DNA of 64,000 nucleotides from Osedax fenrisi (taxonomy: Eukaryota; Annelida; Polychaeta; Sabellida; Siboglinidae), in contig OZ025244.1 of the NCBI GenBank assembly GCA_964019155.1, forward strand, positions 51,110,198 through 51,174,197. Reading direction: 5' to 3'. Position 1 is the first letter of the stretch. Each line of letters starts with the position of its first letter. A program made the translations under genes and the position numbers. Positions 11,684 to 48,353 of this stretch are shown here, one piece after another. Below the pieces are notes generated by a model. The model saw nothing but the letters and a program-made list of their open reading frames with translations, was not told where the DNA came from and did not search any database.

Positions 11684-13816
11684 TCATTCGTTGTGTAAAC
11701 ACTTCGCTTTGATCAGCTTATTGCCGAAGTAGGTGTTATCCAAGGTGGCCGCCGCCAACCGAGCGAAGTACTCGTCTCGCATGACGACGAACGCGTAACC
11801 GTCGCAAACGTTGCGTCGGTTCATGCGCACCACGTTCACCTTCGTGACGGGACCCACCTCTCGGAACAGACTCCACAGCTGGTCGTCTTGGACGTCGTGC
11901 GGTAGGCGCGTTACGTAGACTGTGGCGCGGTGGAGTAGGGGTTCTATCTGGGGCGGCGGCGGGGGTGGGGGTTGCTGGTACGGCGGGTACTGTAGGGTGA
12001 GGGTAGTTAGGGGGTGAGGGCGGGTATTGTATAGGTGAGGGTGGGTATTGTAGGGTGACGGTGGGTACTGTAGGGTGAGGGTGGGTACTGTATGGGTAGC
12101 GATGGTGAGGGGGTATTGTATTTGTGGTAAATTAATCACTGTTAATGGATACTTTATGGTAATAATATATGCGTGGTGACAATGGAGATATAATGCTTAA
12201 ACAATAGGTTATTACTGAGCATGACGGGGTTATAATATAGTATTCGGTGATGGTATCGGATCTTATTTAAAATCGCAATTTACGAATATCATATAGATAT
12301 TACATAGATCTACGTATAACTACGAACACGTACCACCGGTTCCGTGTAGGATTGCGTAGCGTTCAGCATTCGCTCGATGTCGGTGGCGTTATCCTTATAG
12401 ATCTGCGACTCGGACAGCTGCACTCCGAGCGGCTGGTCGTAGTGAGCCATCCGTTTGCCGTCCATCGCTCGAATCGCCTCGGTGGCCGCCTTCTTGCGCA
12501 GGAACGTGATGATGCCTCGCTTCATGCATCGGCCCGTCTTCGTCAACGCCAACAGCCGGTGGTCTACGATCGCGCCGAACCCGTGGAACGCGGCCACCAT
12601 GTCGGCGGAGGAGAAGTCGTTGGGCAGGTGCGACACGTACAGCGTGGTCTCGTCGCCGTGCTGTCGCTGCGACTCGCTGAGCATGCGGAACATGCGCAGT
12701 CGGCGGCCGAGCAGAGACACGAAGTTTAGGGACTGTACGGCCTGCTTGGCGTCGACGCCTCGCCGGAACACCACGATGCCGTAGCGATGCGGCTCCGTTA
12801 CCTTGAGGGCGGGGAGTTTGGGTAGAGTTTAGGTAGAGTTTACGTTGAGTTTAGGTAGAGTTTGGGTAGAGTTTACGTAGAGTTTACGTAGAGTTTAGGT
12901 AGAGTTTGGGTAGAGTTTACGTAGAGTTTACGTAGAGTTTACGTAGAGTTTACGTAGAGTTTACGTAGATTTTATTTATTCGATGGATAGATTGTTTATC
13001 GATTACGAATCGAAGGGAATAGTAAACATAATGTAAAAGGAGTTTAACGCCAACTCGAACGCCGTTATTAATTTTAATAATTAGGTGTAAAACCCCTTTT
13101 ACCGAGATTTAAATAATATAGTTCAACTTTAATACCTATAATAATTAGTTAATAATTGCGTTCGAGTTGGTGTGAAACCCTTTTTTAGAAAGAATAATAA
13201 ATAATACGACGTGGGAGTGTTTCCAGCGTTGCAGTGAGACTATGTCATCTTATCGTAGAGTTTAGCTATTTAATAACGACGCAGTGGATTCTGTAGTTAA
13301 CATTAAAGGTTGCGACCTCTACGTCGCTAATAGATGCGTTTTATTTTATTTATTAGATAGATTATTGATTACGAATGGAAAAGAACTGTAAAAATAACAT
13401 TAGAATAGTAAGAATAATAAGTAATACAATAGCATGCGAAACAAGACCAACAAAATACTAATTATATAAATAGCTATAAATAGAAATGAATTATACGTTC
13501 CTTTAGATTTATGCATACATATTTAATACATTATATATACATTTTGTTACATTACCGTATCGACGACCCTGTAGCCGTCGATGATGCAGCACTTCCACAG
13601 CACGCCGAACTCTGAGAACACGAGCCCGAGGTCGAACTGGGTCAGGTTCGCGTTGATGTTCTCCACGATTATCTGTTTCATGTGGTTGTTCAGCATCGAG
13701 TACATGTTTAGGTTGCGGTTGTTGAACATGTAAGCCGGGGACGTCGGCTCTTCGGACTCCGTTACGATGGGGTCATATGCTGCTCGCTCGAGCGTATCTT
13801 CTTCTATGGCCGGCAT
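11684..13816 (-). CDS. Divergent ELAV/Hu-like RNA-binding protein with three RRMs
   Basis: Complete minus-strand gene of three exons: 13556-13816 (ATG at 13816), 12334-12801 and 11684-11989 (stop TGA), all joined in phase 0, giving 344 residues. RRM1 (about 49-125) has RNP2-like IIVENI and RNP1-like RYGIVVF. RRM2 (139-222) has LYVSHLP, as in the ELAV LYVSGLP, and KRGIITFLRKKAATEAIRAM where ELAV has a GVGFIRF-type motif. A Tyr/Gln/Pro-rich linker with seven prolines precedes RRM3 (265-342), with VYVTRLP, LWSLF and GYAFVVM. Two RRMs, a spacer and a third RRM ending near the C-terminus is the ELAV layout. The aromatic residues of RNP1 in RRM1 and RRM2 are largely replaced by aliphatic ones, so RNA contacts may differ. 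ELAV proteins bind U-rich RNA and steer splicing, stability and 3' ends. This looks like a fast-evolving paralogue, not the canonical neuronal gene. An alternative in-frame acceptor at 12067 would add 26 Pro/Tyr-rich residues. Confidence 0.82.
11990..12125 (-). repeat. Minisatellite duplicating the ELAV-like exon 3 splice acceptor
   Basis: Read on the minus strand, units of about 20 bp such as CTCACCCTACAGTACCCACC repeat through this stretch. CTACAG/TACCC occurs at 11989/11990 and 12067/12068 and is in frame at both; a CATACAG/TACCC at 12087/12088 would shift the frame. The remaining units have CAATAC in place of CAGTAC and cannot serve as acceptors. The array therefore supplies both the polypyrimidine tract and alternative 3' splice sites. 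Confidence 0.75.
12813..12970. repeat. 11-bp minisatellite against ELAV-like exon 2
   Basis: About 14 copies of GTAGAGTTTAC or GTAGAGTTTAG on the plus strand. Read in the gene's direction it is a CTCTAC-rich pyrimidine tract ending about 12 bp before the exon 2 acceptor at 12801. Confidence 0.88.
13034..13188. mobile_element. Short foldback MITE in ELAV-like intron 1
   Basis: The left arm (AAAAGGAGTTTAACGCCAAC then TCGAACGCCGTTATTAA) and right arm (TTAATAATTGCGTTCGAGTT then GGTGTGAAACCCTTTT) are imperfect inverted copies of about 36 bp. No clear target duplication is visible and there is no coding capacity. Confidence 0.65.
13268..13336 (+). pseudogene. Decayed fragment of PDP exon B
   Basis: ATTTAATAACGACGCAGTGG parallels exon B (GTATTCGACAGCGACGCGGTGG). 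After a gap of about 36 bp, AACATTAAAGGTTGCGACCT then CTACGTCGCTAATAG parallels the exon B segment coding for IKGRDLYIANS. Two colinear blocks with the intervening bases lost make this a duplicated, decayed piece of the neighbouring PDP gene. It lies on the plus strand in intron 1 of the minus-strand RRM gene, about 7.6 kb from its source. Confidence 0.72.
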
Positions 13817-14154
13817 CGTTTTACGTTGATTTATTAGTTACGGAAATCGATTGTTTCTTGGGTTCTGCGAAATATTATTACGTATATATAAATTACGAGT
13901 TATTTAAAATAAATTCTACTATTTTAATATTAATAATATATTTGTATAAATATATATATGTAATTATTTATTATAAAACATATATGTGAATGTTATTCAT
14001 TACTATTTTTTTCTTAGTTTATTGTTAGATTTATTATTATAAATATACAATTTTCTAAATAATGTTTTTAATAATTTATTTTGTATTGATTATTTTACAC
14101 TAACATAAATTTATTTAAATACAAATACATAGAATATATATTATATATATATTT

Positions 14155-14210
<56 letters not shown>

Positions 14211-14689
14211 AAACTAATATAATACATTTATATACCTATGTAAATCTAATTTTATTATAATATGTATTAGTTAATATCTTGTTAATTTATATTTATACAT
14301 TTATTTATTAATATTCATAGTATTATATTAATTATTTATTATAATAAATATGTAAAATATGATTTAATTAAATTATATAATTTTAATTATAGAAAATGTC
14401 TAACAATTGGATAGTATTTTAATATAATTCATATAAAATATGTTTTGAATAGAATCAAATATAATTATGTATAAAATATAAAAATATATACTATATACAA
14501 GAGAAAATAAGTTTTAATTAACATATAATGTAATATATAATATGTTTCACATATAATTAAAATGTATGAAATAATAAATTAAAAAAATTGGATATATTAT
14601 ATTTATTTTAACTAATATAATTTTAACAAGTATAATATGTGATAACACATTGTAATAATACTACATCGGTATGAATTTATAAATAGTTT
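13817..14689. other. AT-rich intergenic DNA
   Basis: Upstream flank of the ELAV-like gene; a (TA)n tract at about 14159-14206. No gene or regulatory element is recognised. Confidence 0.55.
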
Positions 14690-14696
14690 TCTTTAT

Positions 14697-15012
14697 AAAA
14701 CTGCATGTGTGGCAGATAACTAAGGCATCATACACACAGGTAGTAGGCATGGATATTAAGAAACTTTCTTTACATCGAGGGTATTACCAATAAAAGAGGT
14801 CTTCGAATAATATTTAGAAGTGATCTTATATAATTGTGTATAAATAAATGATCAGCTCTCTATAACCGAAGTATTTTGCTATAACTATAGATGCCTTAAC
14901 ATAAGAGAGGTTTCGAAGGACATTAGAGCCATATCGACGATATGATATCATTATAAGTGAAAACTATATCCAAGGTCCTGGATGGGATGAAAGTACTCCA
15001 CCAAAATAACAT
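14697..15012 (+). mobile_element. tRNA-derived SINE, diverged copy 1
   Basis: Shares the whole body of the SINE family described at 55632: GCATGTGTGGC start, TATTTAGAAGTGATCTTATA, GATGCCTTAACAT, TTCGAAGG.ACATTAGAGCC, and the end CCTGGATGGGATGAAAG.ACTCCACCA. The tRNA-like head is badly eroded, so this is an old copy. Confidence 0.8.
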
Positions 15013-18000
15013 TATATATTTAAAGTTGAAATAGAATATTTCGATGCCCTTTATCAAAAATTTTATTTTATTTCTATTTTCGATTATCTCATACTTTAAT
15101 TTATTTTCACACTATAATTTATTTCTATTTTTGATTATTTTCGTTTATTTCAATAATGTATATTATCTTTAGCAAATATTTGTAATTTATACTTTTGATT
15201 ATATATTTCGATTATATATTTGTTTAAATAAATTATTAATCAATCAATCAATATACTTAAAAATATAGATATTTTTGCGGAATAATATTATTGCTTTTTT
15301 CTATATATAGAATATAATTGGTTATTGTTTAATTATATTATCACCACATATATATAATAATAATGATGATTATTGAATGTAATACATATACTAAGGTAGG
15401 TACATACATATATATTCATATAAATTTTCTATTAAATAATATACAAATTGTAAATAAGTATACAAATATTTAGTTTTTTAATATGATTTATATTTATAAC
15501 CAATGACATGTGTTATCCTTGCAAATATTAATGTATAATATGTAATAATTAGTAGTTACCTATGTTAGTCTATGTACCTATATATGAACTTATGATAATT
15601 TACAACACATAAATTATATATTTAACTAAATATTAAAAATAAATTATTACAGCATATAAATACATATTACCTACATTTATAATACTTTATGTAAAATAAT
15701 AATTATAGAAAACTAATAATTAATAAATATTATTTTTAAAAACTTTTTAACTTATTTTGATATAATATCTTACTTTTAAATAGCACAAATATATATTTAA
15801 TTTATAAAATAATACTTTTATAATACTATGTAAAATAATTGTTTCAAAAATATAACCAATATATAAAGATATTTATTTTATAAAAAAAATTATAGAAATT
15901 TATTTTAAATAATTATGAAATATTTATTTAAAATAAATATTATATTAATATATTATTAAAATTCCTGGGTATTTATTGTATATTAAGTGTATATTTTAAT
16001 ATTATAAATTTATTAAATAAATATTGAATATAAATATATATTTAATATACACGTTTTTTATATAATTTATAAAGAATACCTTAATATTACAATATATTAT
16101 TGAGTGACCATGTGCAAATTATTTTTAAATATAATAATAAATTAATTTTAAACATCTTTGTAAATATATTATATATTTATTTAATTTTATATATAAATTT
16201 TATTTAAAAAGTTAAAGTAATACATATAATTTACATTGTTATTTAAAAAACTGAATAATTAATTAATTAATTAATACTTTTTTATATTATATAAATGTTA
16301 ACTTATTTATTTATAGACTGATGTATTGAATCATTAGATGAGGGCGCTATCGGTTTGTTTTATATCTAACAAATGTTGAGTTTTATCTTATTAAATTTAA
16401 GGATTGAACTTAACAGAAGCCCTAGATATGATTCTAGGGCTTAATATTATGATATATTTCCCACCATTCAGATATATTACCACCCTGCTATTTCCCTACA
16501 TCCTGAATTTCCATTAATTTATTCATCTTATATATCCGGCTTTTTATTTTTAACCATCATTGTGATTGGATATTTCAAAATGATGTTTATATAATCCTTG
16601 GTAAATAATGTTACATCAATTTATTTATTAAATTTACTTTAAACTATATAAATATGTATGATATATATATATTATTGAAGTTATTTAAATAAAATACACA
16701 TTCATTATACATATAGATAATAATAAAGGTTTATGATGTTAAAATTCATTAGTAATTTTGTATAATATTTTAATTATATAGGTTATTTATTCCGTTACTA
16801 TGCAATATTATATTCAATATAAAAACTAAAATTACGAATATTCATAAATGTTATATACATTTTATTTATGAATACATTCAATGTAACATTTTATTGAATA
16901 TATAATAAAATGTAAATTTGTTTATCTAATATTTATAGTTATACTCAAACCTAACTATATAATAAACAACATAGAAACAGTAATCGTTTAAAATGTAGGC
17001 TCATTTGAAAAGAGCATACATTTTTAAAATTAAATAATTTAATTATTATAATTATATCATAATTGCCAGGAAAATACGCCTGATCTCTATCTCGTAGTAT
17101 ATTTAATTATAATTAAATGGTCATTTATTTATCAAATAAAGATGTATTAATTTATTTGTATTTATAAATATATTATTTATTAATAAATTCGTTGTGAATT
17201 GAAAATGTTATTTTATATTATTATTGTGACAATAATTGACAATAATTGTCCACATTTTAATAATATAATTATTATTAAATAATGTGTTTTACAGTGTAAC
17301 ACTTTTACACTAAACAATAATATGATTTTAATATTATAATATTGAAATCATTATTCTAAAGACGAGTTTTGAATTAACTTAATGATTAAGTACTATATAA
17401 AATTCAAATATATATTTCTGGGCTATAATTATAAATATAATATAAAAAATCAGTCAAGCGTACAATAAATGTTTTCACAAAATGTATGTTAGCAAGCGTC
17501 CTTAAAGATTTCGTATAAACCACCTCTGTCATAAGTCCGCATCGCTTTTTTTAAAAACAGGGCATCGCTTTACATCATATTCCTTTGGCTATGGTAAATA
17601 ATCCGTACAAGCGATATTTTATATTGAATATCACTAGTGAACCGTCTTAGTAGTATTTTACTAAGTATGTAGTAGGACCAATATTATATATTAGTTTGTA
17701 TGCGAAGTAGCAACACAAAGTATACAATTAATAAATGGGAGGCACGCGTCTCAGGCTATTATATTTCAGCGCGTTCAAGAACTTATATTTATCAACATGA
17801 ATTGATTCACATGAACAATAGCCTATCATAATTATTCAATGCTATTACATAACATCGTAATGATTATATGAGTTATATATAATTTATATATATATACATT
17901 ATTAATGCCGTATTATATAGTTGATAGTTTATATTAGTTGTATCATTAGTTTGATAAATGAATAACATACGCAAAGTAATTATAATTGGCAATCATTTTA

Positions 18001-18841
18001 TCATAATAATTACGTGGATATAATATTTAATATGTCTTACGACGCTTGTATGTGTATGTGTTCTGATTTCACTCAGGTAGCAGTATTATTATCAAAGATG
18101 TGTCGATATACATATATAACACTCCTTATCTAGTTACCGTGTTAGTATCAACTTGTGATATAAATGATGAAGGGCCTTATGATGATGCCTTATTATATTA
18201 GACTTTTACTTATTTTGCCGAATTTTTATTTCTTTTGAAAAACGAGCCCGAGCCAGGTAGAGAATTTTAATCTAATGACTTTCCCTTGCGAATATCCGCA
18301 TGAAATACCAGCATCTGAATATATTCTCAAATGATTGATCTATAAAAGGGCGATTATTCGCTAATTCTCGAGTATAAGCGCAAGATATTTACGACAGATA
18401 TTTACTGTAAGTTAATCACTCAACACCTGGACTTAATACACACCTTAAAGGTGAGGCTTAAGTTAGAAATATTCGCTTTAAACATCCGTATTCGTTTTAA
18501 AATCCGTTTCGCAAATATCTACTACGCTTGATCCATAAAAACTGCGAATAATCTTAAATGTGACCTTAATTTAACGCAATATTATAGTTCTGCGTGAGTT
18601 ACGAAACGACGATATTTGTTTTCATTTATTTAAATAAATACTCATATTTATATTTTTGCGATGTAACTTTTCGATATTCATCTGAATATCATCTCATACT
18701 CTTCATCAAATATAGGTCGGGTAATTCACTTTCCACGCAATTTTATCCTAACATTATTTCATATATTAATTACGTTTATACAATATAATAACGTATTAAT
18801 GCATATATTAATCGCATTAATTATTCTGTTTAGCTAACACC
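15013..18841. other. AT-rich intergenic DNA upstream of BROMI
   Basis: No gene recognised. A perfect hairpin with 10-bp arms lies at about 16419-16443 (AAGCCCTAGA and its complement). The last 600 bp are slightly GC-richer and presumably include the BROMI promoter and 5' UTR, but I see no motif I would defend. Confidence 0.5.
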
Positions 18842-43095
<24,254 letters not shown>

Positions 43096-44029
43096 TATTC
43101 TACGATATTGTTATATTATTTGTATTACTGATTAGTATACATTATAATTCATAAATCTATATATTATATAAAAATTTCACGTTTAAATATATATTATATA
43201 TATACTTTTTTAATTTTATAAATTAAAAAATGTATATTTTACGATTAATATATAATCTTTATATTATTAAATTGTTATACTCCCTATATTAATTATTTCT
43301 TTTATTTGTAATATATATATATATGAATGAATGAATGAATGATACAAATACCTAATAGCATACATATATGTTATAATATCATTACAAGACATATAACAAT
43401 TAGAAAACAGTGGTATGAATGTATATTGGAAATATGCTATTTTATTATTTTGTTAGGTACAAAGATACTGCCAAGTATCATTCGGACAGTATTTGTTATG
43501 TATAAATAAAATTCACATAAATCAATAGAATATTATTATGTAACATTTATATTAGGATAGAATTTAAAAAATCAAAATATATATATTATGTAATTGATAA
43601 TGCTATTAATTTAATTTATGATAATAATAAACATATATATAAATATAGAATACTGGAATTTTGATTTTAAATAAATTATATATATATATATATAGATATA
43701 TATAATATTTGTATATTGTATCTTCATTTATAAATTATAAATTCTAATTAAACTTGTAATGGTATAATAATAAATTGTTATCTTAATAATATGATATATT
43801 AAAATGAACAGTGTTGTAATTCCAGTCAAATGTATACAAATTATGGTTAATATATATGTTTATTAGGTAATATTTAATATATATCTGCATACAAATAAAT
43901 TGAATTAATTCATTTAATATAGAGTACGTACCTTTAGTAAATTTTTAATGTTTTAGTTTAAAAGTTTGTATAAATATCTGGTGTTTATATTAAAATCTTA
44001 TTTTTATTCTAGGCAACCATCCATTGATT
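43096..44029. other. AT-rich intergenic DNA
   Basis: BROMI 3' flank. A (GAAT)n tract at about 43325-43342 resembles the 3' tail of the LINE family seen at 32000 and 61740 and could mark an old insertion. Nothing else is recognised. Confidence 0.45.
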
Positions 44030-44975
44030 AAATTTAATTCATACGCCGATGACATCCACATTTTTACTGATGCTGAAATGAAAATGACTCATCTGCCCAC
44101 ATCCGTTTGCAGAAATGTCTACGTTAACTCTCTATCTGGTTTCATGAAAACTCATTACAACTGAACCCTTTAAAAACTGAAGTAATGTACGTCAATCACA
44201 CTTCTAAACACTTTTCAACATCGTTCACTTTTTCATTTGACAAGTGTTTATTATCATCATCACAAACGATAAAGAACTTGGGTGTAATTTTGAATTCTAA
44301 CCACGACATGAAATCTTTCATATCAGAAAAAATTCGTTCAGTAAACTTTCAACTGTACAGAATTAAAAAAATCAGAAAATCTTTAAATTTCTTTACTTGC
44401 AAAATTTTAGTGACTAGTTTAGTATTAGGGGTTATCGATTATTGTAATGTGTTGCTTATAGGTCTACCAGCTATCACATTTGCTGAACTTACCTCCCTTC
44501 AACGATAAGCTGTACGTATAATTCACAAGCTACCTCATCGAGAAGAAAATAACCATATCAGCATCACACAATTAATGAAGGAATTACACTGGCTACCCAT
44601 AAAAGAAAGAATCATCTATAAAATATGTCTTATGACTCATAATGCACTCCACTTTGAAACGCCGTCATATTTATATGAATTGATAGAGAGAATCGACCAG
44701 ACGAGAAGTCTCAGGACGTGTCATGTTAATCGTATACGACCTAGGTCGACAATACATCCTACTGCTGCCCGTTCACGCGCATTCTCGTCACAAGCACCGA
44801 TAGCCTGGAACTCACTACCTGCAACACTCTGTGCTGAAAGAAACTCAGAAAAGTTCAAAAAGAATTTAAAAACATTTATTTACACTATAACTTTCTTATT
44901 ATTTCATTATACATTATTGTTAACTTAATTGTTTAAACGATGTCTAAATAAAATTTCTTCTTCTTCTTCTTCTTC
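44020..44975 (+). pseudogene. CR1/L2-like LINE remnant, 3' part of reverse transcriptase
   Basis: The translation shows the reverse-transcriptase active site segment YADDIHIF (about 44041-44064), but the frame is broken before 44185 and by a stop at 44506-44508. Two readable blocks follow: NLGVILNSNHDMKSF with YCNVLLIGLP (44185-44508), and LHWLPIKERIIYKICLMTHN, RAFSSQAPIAWNSLP and FKKNLKTF (44575-44928). LHWLP..RI..K and WNSLP are hallmarks of the C-terminal end of CR1/L2-group LINE proteins. The element ends with a (TTC)n tail at about 44957-44977. It is dead by stops and 5' truncation and unrelated in detail to the LINE at 61.7-64 kb. Confidence 0.82.
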
Positions 44976-45375
44976 TTATTTAGAAAATTTAGAAAAAATT
45001 TGAGTTAACTTAGAAACAAGTATATAGTTTTGATTTAAAATAAAAATTCAAATATTTGTAATTTAATAGGAATACAAACTAAATGTTTTTAAAACCTTTT
45101 GTTTTTAATATCACAATAAAGATTATTACAAAACTAAACCCTTTTATTCAAATATTTAATACAGATTTTTTTTAAGTAAATGTTTTTAATTGTATACGAG
45201 AAATTATTTATAAATGTACTAACTTACCATACTGTGAGGAATATAAAATTATAGAAGAATAATTGGACTTTTTTAATAACTTTAAACATATTTTATATTA
45301 TAAAGTATACATACTTTGACTATAGTTACTTTATTTTCGATAATAAATATAATCTAGTTAGAATTACTAAACCAG

Positions 45376-45421
45376 AGAATACAAACCCAAACCCAACCCA
45401 AACCCAAACCCAAACCCAACC
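45376..45421. repeat. Degenerate CCCAAA/CCCAAC array
   Basis: Runs of ACCCAAACCCA, the reverse complement of the GGGTTT/GGGTTG insertion in the 1757 satellite unit. Short and imperfect. Confidence 0.7.
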
Positions 45422-45782
45422 AATATCTATATGAATTAGGTAACGGAATACAGCGAATGCGACTTATCAATTTGATGTTGCTAACAATAGGCAGGTCGTG
45501 TGTGTGCATCGAGGACATGAGAGCTGACCTATATATAGATATAATTAATACGAAGAATAAATGGTAAAAATAGTAAAAACACGACTACCCCGCCCATCCC
45601 GCCCCCACACCCACCCGCCCTTAAAGGATTTTTGGGCTGTAATATCTAAAAGACTCCTAGTTAACTTAATTTAACTTAATCAAATACTATCCTAAGTTAT
45701 AAAGTTGAGTAGGTTAGCGGCTGGATCACTTACTCTGTAGTTGGAATCACTACAGCAGTAGTTATAACCTAGAGGTACAACT

Positions 45783-45935
45783 AGGGCCGCTGCAACAGGG
45801 GGGGGGATATGTCTCCCCCACTTTAAAATCTAGGGGGACCTCCTATGTATTAGTCACCCCACACTTTTACTATAACATTTATTTTGATTGGTTGATCCCC
45901 CCTACATACAAAATCGTTCCAGCGCATTTTTAAGG
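45783..45935. mobile_element. Worn hAT-type MITE, second copy
   Basis: Reverse-complement relative of the element at 10440: GGATATGTCTCCCCCACTTT, AAATCTAGGGGGACC, CCTATGTATTAG and TTTTGATTGGTTG..CCCCCTAC all match. The left end AGGGCCGCTG and right end CAGCGCATTT are eroded and no target duplication remains. Confidence 0.8.
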
Positions 45936-46754
45936 TGTATTTTATGGGCAAGAACCCTCAACTATTATTTTTTTTCCCACATAAAAATCAAATATTTTCA
46001 TAATTAATTATATGATAATCCTATTTATTTATATTATAAATCTATAGATGAAATTTATTAGATTGTTTTTCCAAAACAAAATAAATATTTTGGGAATTTA
46101 CCCCCATTTTTAATTCCTTAAAAAGCCACTTATATACAAAACATATACTGCTTCAAGATCAGAGCTGAATCGTAATGAGGTCGTGTCATTACAACAATGA
46201 AAACACAGCCTTCATAAAATTACGAACTGTGAGTTGAGCTACATTGATCTGTTGTATTTAACCTATTATTAGTAGCAATTGCTACTTGAATTCATTTATT
46301 GTTTGGGTTGTTTTCATATAAACGTTATCACTTAATTATAAACTGTCTTGTGCTTTGTAATAGTGAATAGACAAACATAAACTATCACTTATAGAACTCT
46401 ATTCAACAACAAGATATATATATATATATATATATAATCTTTTGACAAACAGATACAATTCTTCTAGCGAATAATTATTGATTATTGTTCCAATTTTGGA
46501 TTTTTACGTTTGTTGATTAGATATATTCGTAAAATAACGAACTACAATCTTATAATATATATTACATTGATTAAGTGTTATTAATAAATTTATTCTTTTA
46601 AAATTCACAATGTTAATCAAAATATTCCTTTTAAATTATTCAACAATAATAGTTCATCATATAAATAAATCAAATATAATATTCTATAGAAAAGTATGCC
46701 TTTAATTTCACAATTTCCCAATAAGTTGTATATAATAATTAATAATTAGTTATA

Positions 46755-47194
46755 CCCAGCTAACAGTAATAGCAGCATAATAGCAGCATAACAGCATATG
46801 TAATAGCCTCAAATGTTTACATTGTGCTATTATGCTTCTATTATGCTGCTATTACATGTCTATTATGCTGATATTAATTTGTCATGTTATTATGGTGCTG
46901 TTATGCTGCTAATTAAAGTCTATTATGCTAATATTATGCTGCTATTAATTTTAAAAGTATATTATGCTGCTATTATGCTGCTATTCTAATACTTTAATAA
47001 TACTTTTAAAATTTATAGCAGTATAATATTAACATAATAGACTTTAAATAGCAGCATAACAGCAGCGTAATAGCATGACAAATTAATAGCAGCATAATAG
47101 ACATTTAATAGCAGCATAATAGCACAATGTAAACATTTGAGGCTCTAGAATATGCTGTTATGCTGCTATTATGCTGCTCTTACTGTTTGCTGGG
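46755..47194. mobile_element. 440-bp foldback element with CCCAGC termini and TA target duplication
   Basis: Starts CCCAGCTAACAGTAATAGCA and ends TACTGTTTGCTGGG, with TA on each side. The interior is built from inverted and direct copies of AGCAGCATAATAG (GCTGCTATTATG). The subterminal segments CCTCAAATGTTTACATTGTG and its complement also pair. There is no coding capacity; almost the entire element can fold on itself. Confidence 0.87.
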
Positions 47195-47738
47195 TATGTG
47201 TATTGAATGAAATATACAATGTTTACATTAATTAACACCTGAGATTATGTTATAGCAATATATAAATTAAAAAATTGTACTAAAGGCAAACAAAATATAG
47301 TTATTACTGCTACTTCTACTGAAATATAGTTATCTTATCAGCCACATTAATATAGTATATCTTTCATATGAAAATTCGATGGATAGATTTATAATTCAGA
47401 GCACATATATTTATAGTTTACCTAGGTAAAATACAAATCTATGGATGAACATAATATATCTTCCAAACTAGCAGAATAATAGATTTGTCATAAGTTATGA
47501 CTCATAACCATAAATACCAATACATAGGTCTAAATATTATGTAGTAAATAATAACACATTGGCTCCAATGTCTATGTACTATCGGGATAATATATTGAAC
47601 ATCTTTGCTTTCCGCGGCATTTTCTAAATAACAATTTATTAATTTTTGCACTGAATCTTAACCCACTTTATATTTTAAGGTTTTAATCTATTTTTATAAT
47701 ATGTTATATAACACTATTATTATAGAATTTATACATTT

Positions 47739-48277
47739 ATTGGATCAAATGAACTTTACGATCAACGGACAAATTCGGCCCATATTGATGTTCGTAGATC
47801 GTAAAGTTAATTTGATTGTATTTTAGTTTGAAACTAACTTAGTTACTAACTTAGTAACTTACTAAGTTTAGCATATAAGATTAACTTTAAGATCGGCGGA
47901 CATCTATACATATAATATAATACAATCTGTGAATCAAGCATTGACTTGTATTGGGTCCCAATACAAGTCAATTGAATAATAAATTTATTAATGGTCATTA
48001 ATGGAATCATGTGACTTAAGTTATTAACTTAGTTAATGATTGACGGATATCGATTTCCATAATTATTGGTGGAGATCGACGAACGGCGAATTGAAAATGC
48101 GAATGCGACCGAGTGGGGTCACGGGTGGGCGGAGCTTAGACGCTAAATCTAATGCCCGAGTTATTTTTAGAATGTTATGCATATGTTATGTAAGAATACG
48201 CTATATATAGATAAGATACAATGTATGTGTATATTTGACAGTGTATTTAGGAATAGTACTAGTGTGAATACGCTATG

Positions 48278-48353
<76 letters not shown>

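Noticed and set aside
12352..12784. Plus-strand open frames of 109 and 125 codons
   Set aside because: Antisense shadows of ELAV-like exon 2, which has clear RRM motifs on the minus strand.
18100..18841. RFX X-box in the BROMI promoter, expected for a ciliary gene
   Set aside because: GTTACCGTGTTAGTATCAAC at about 18136 is only loosely similar to the consensus; spacing and half-site do not fit.
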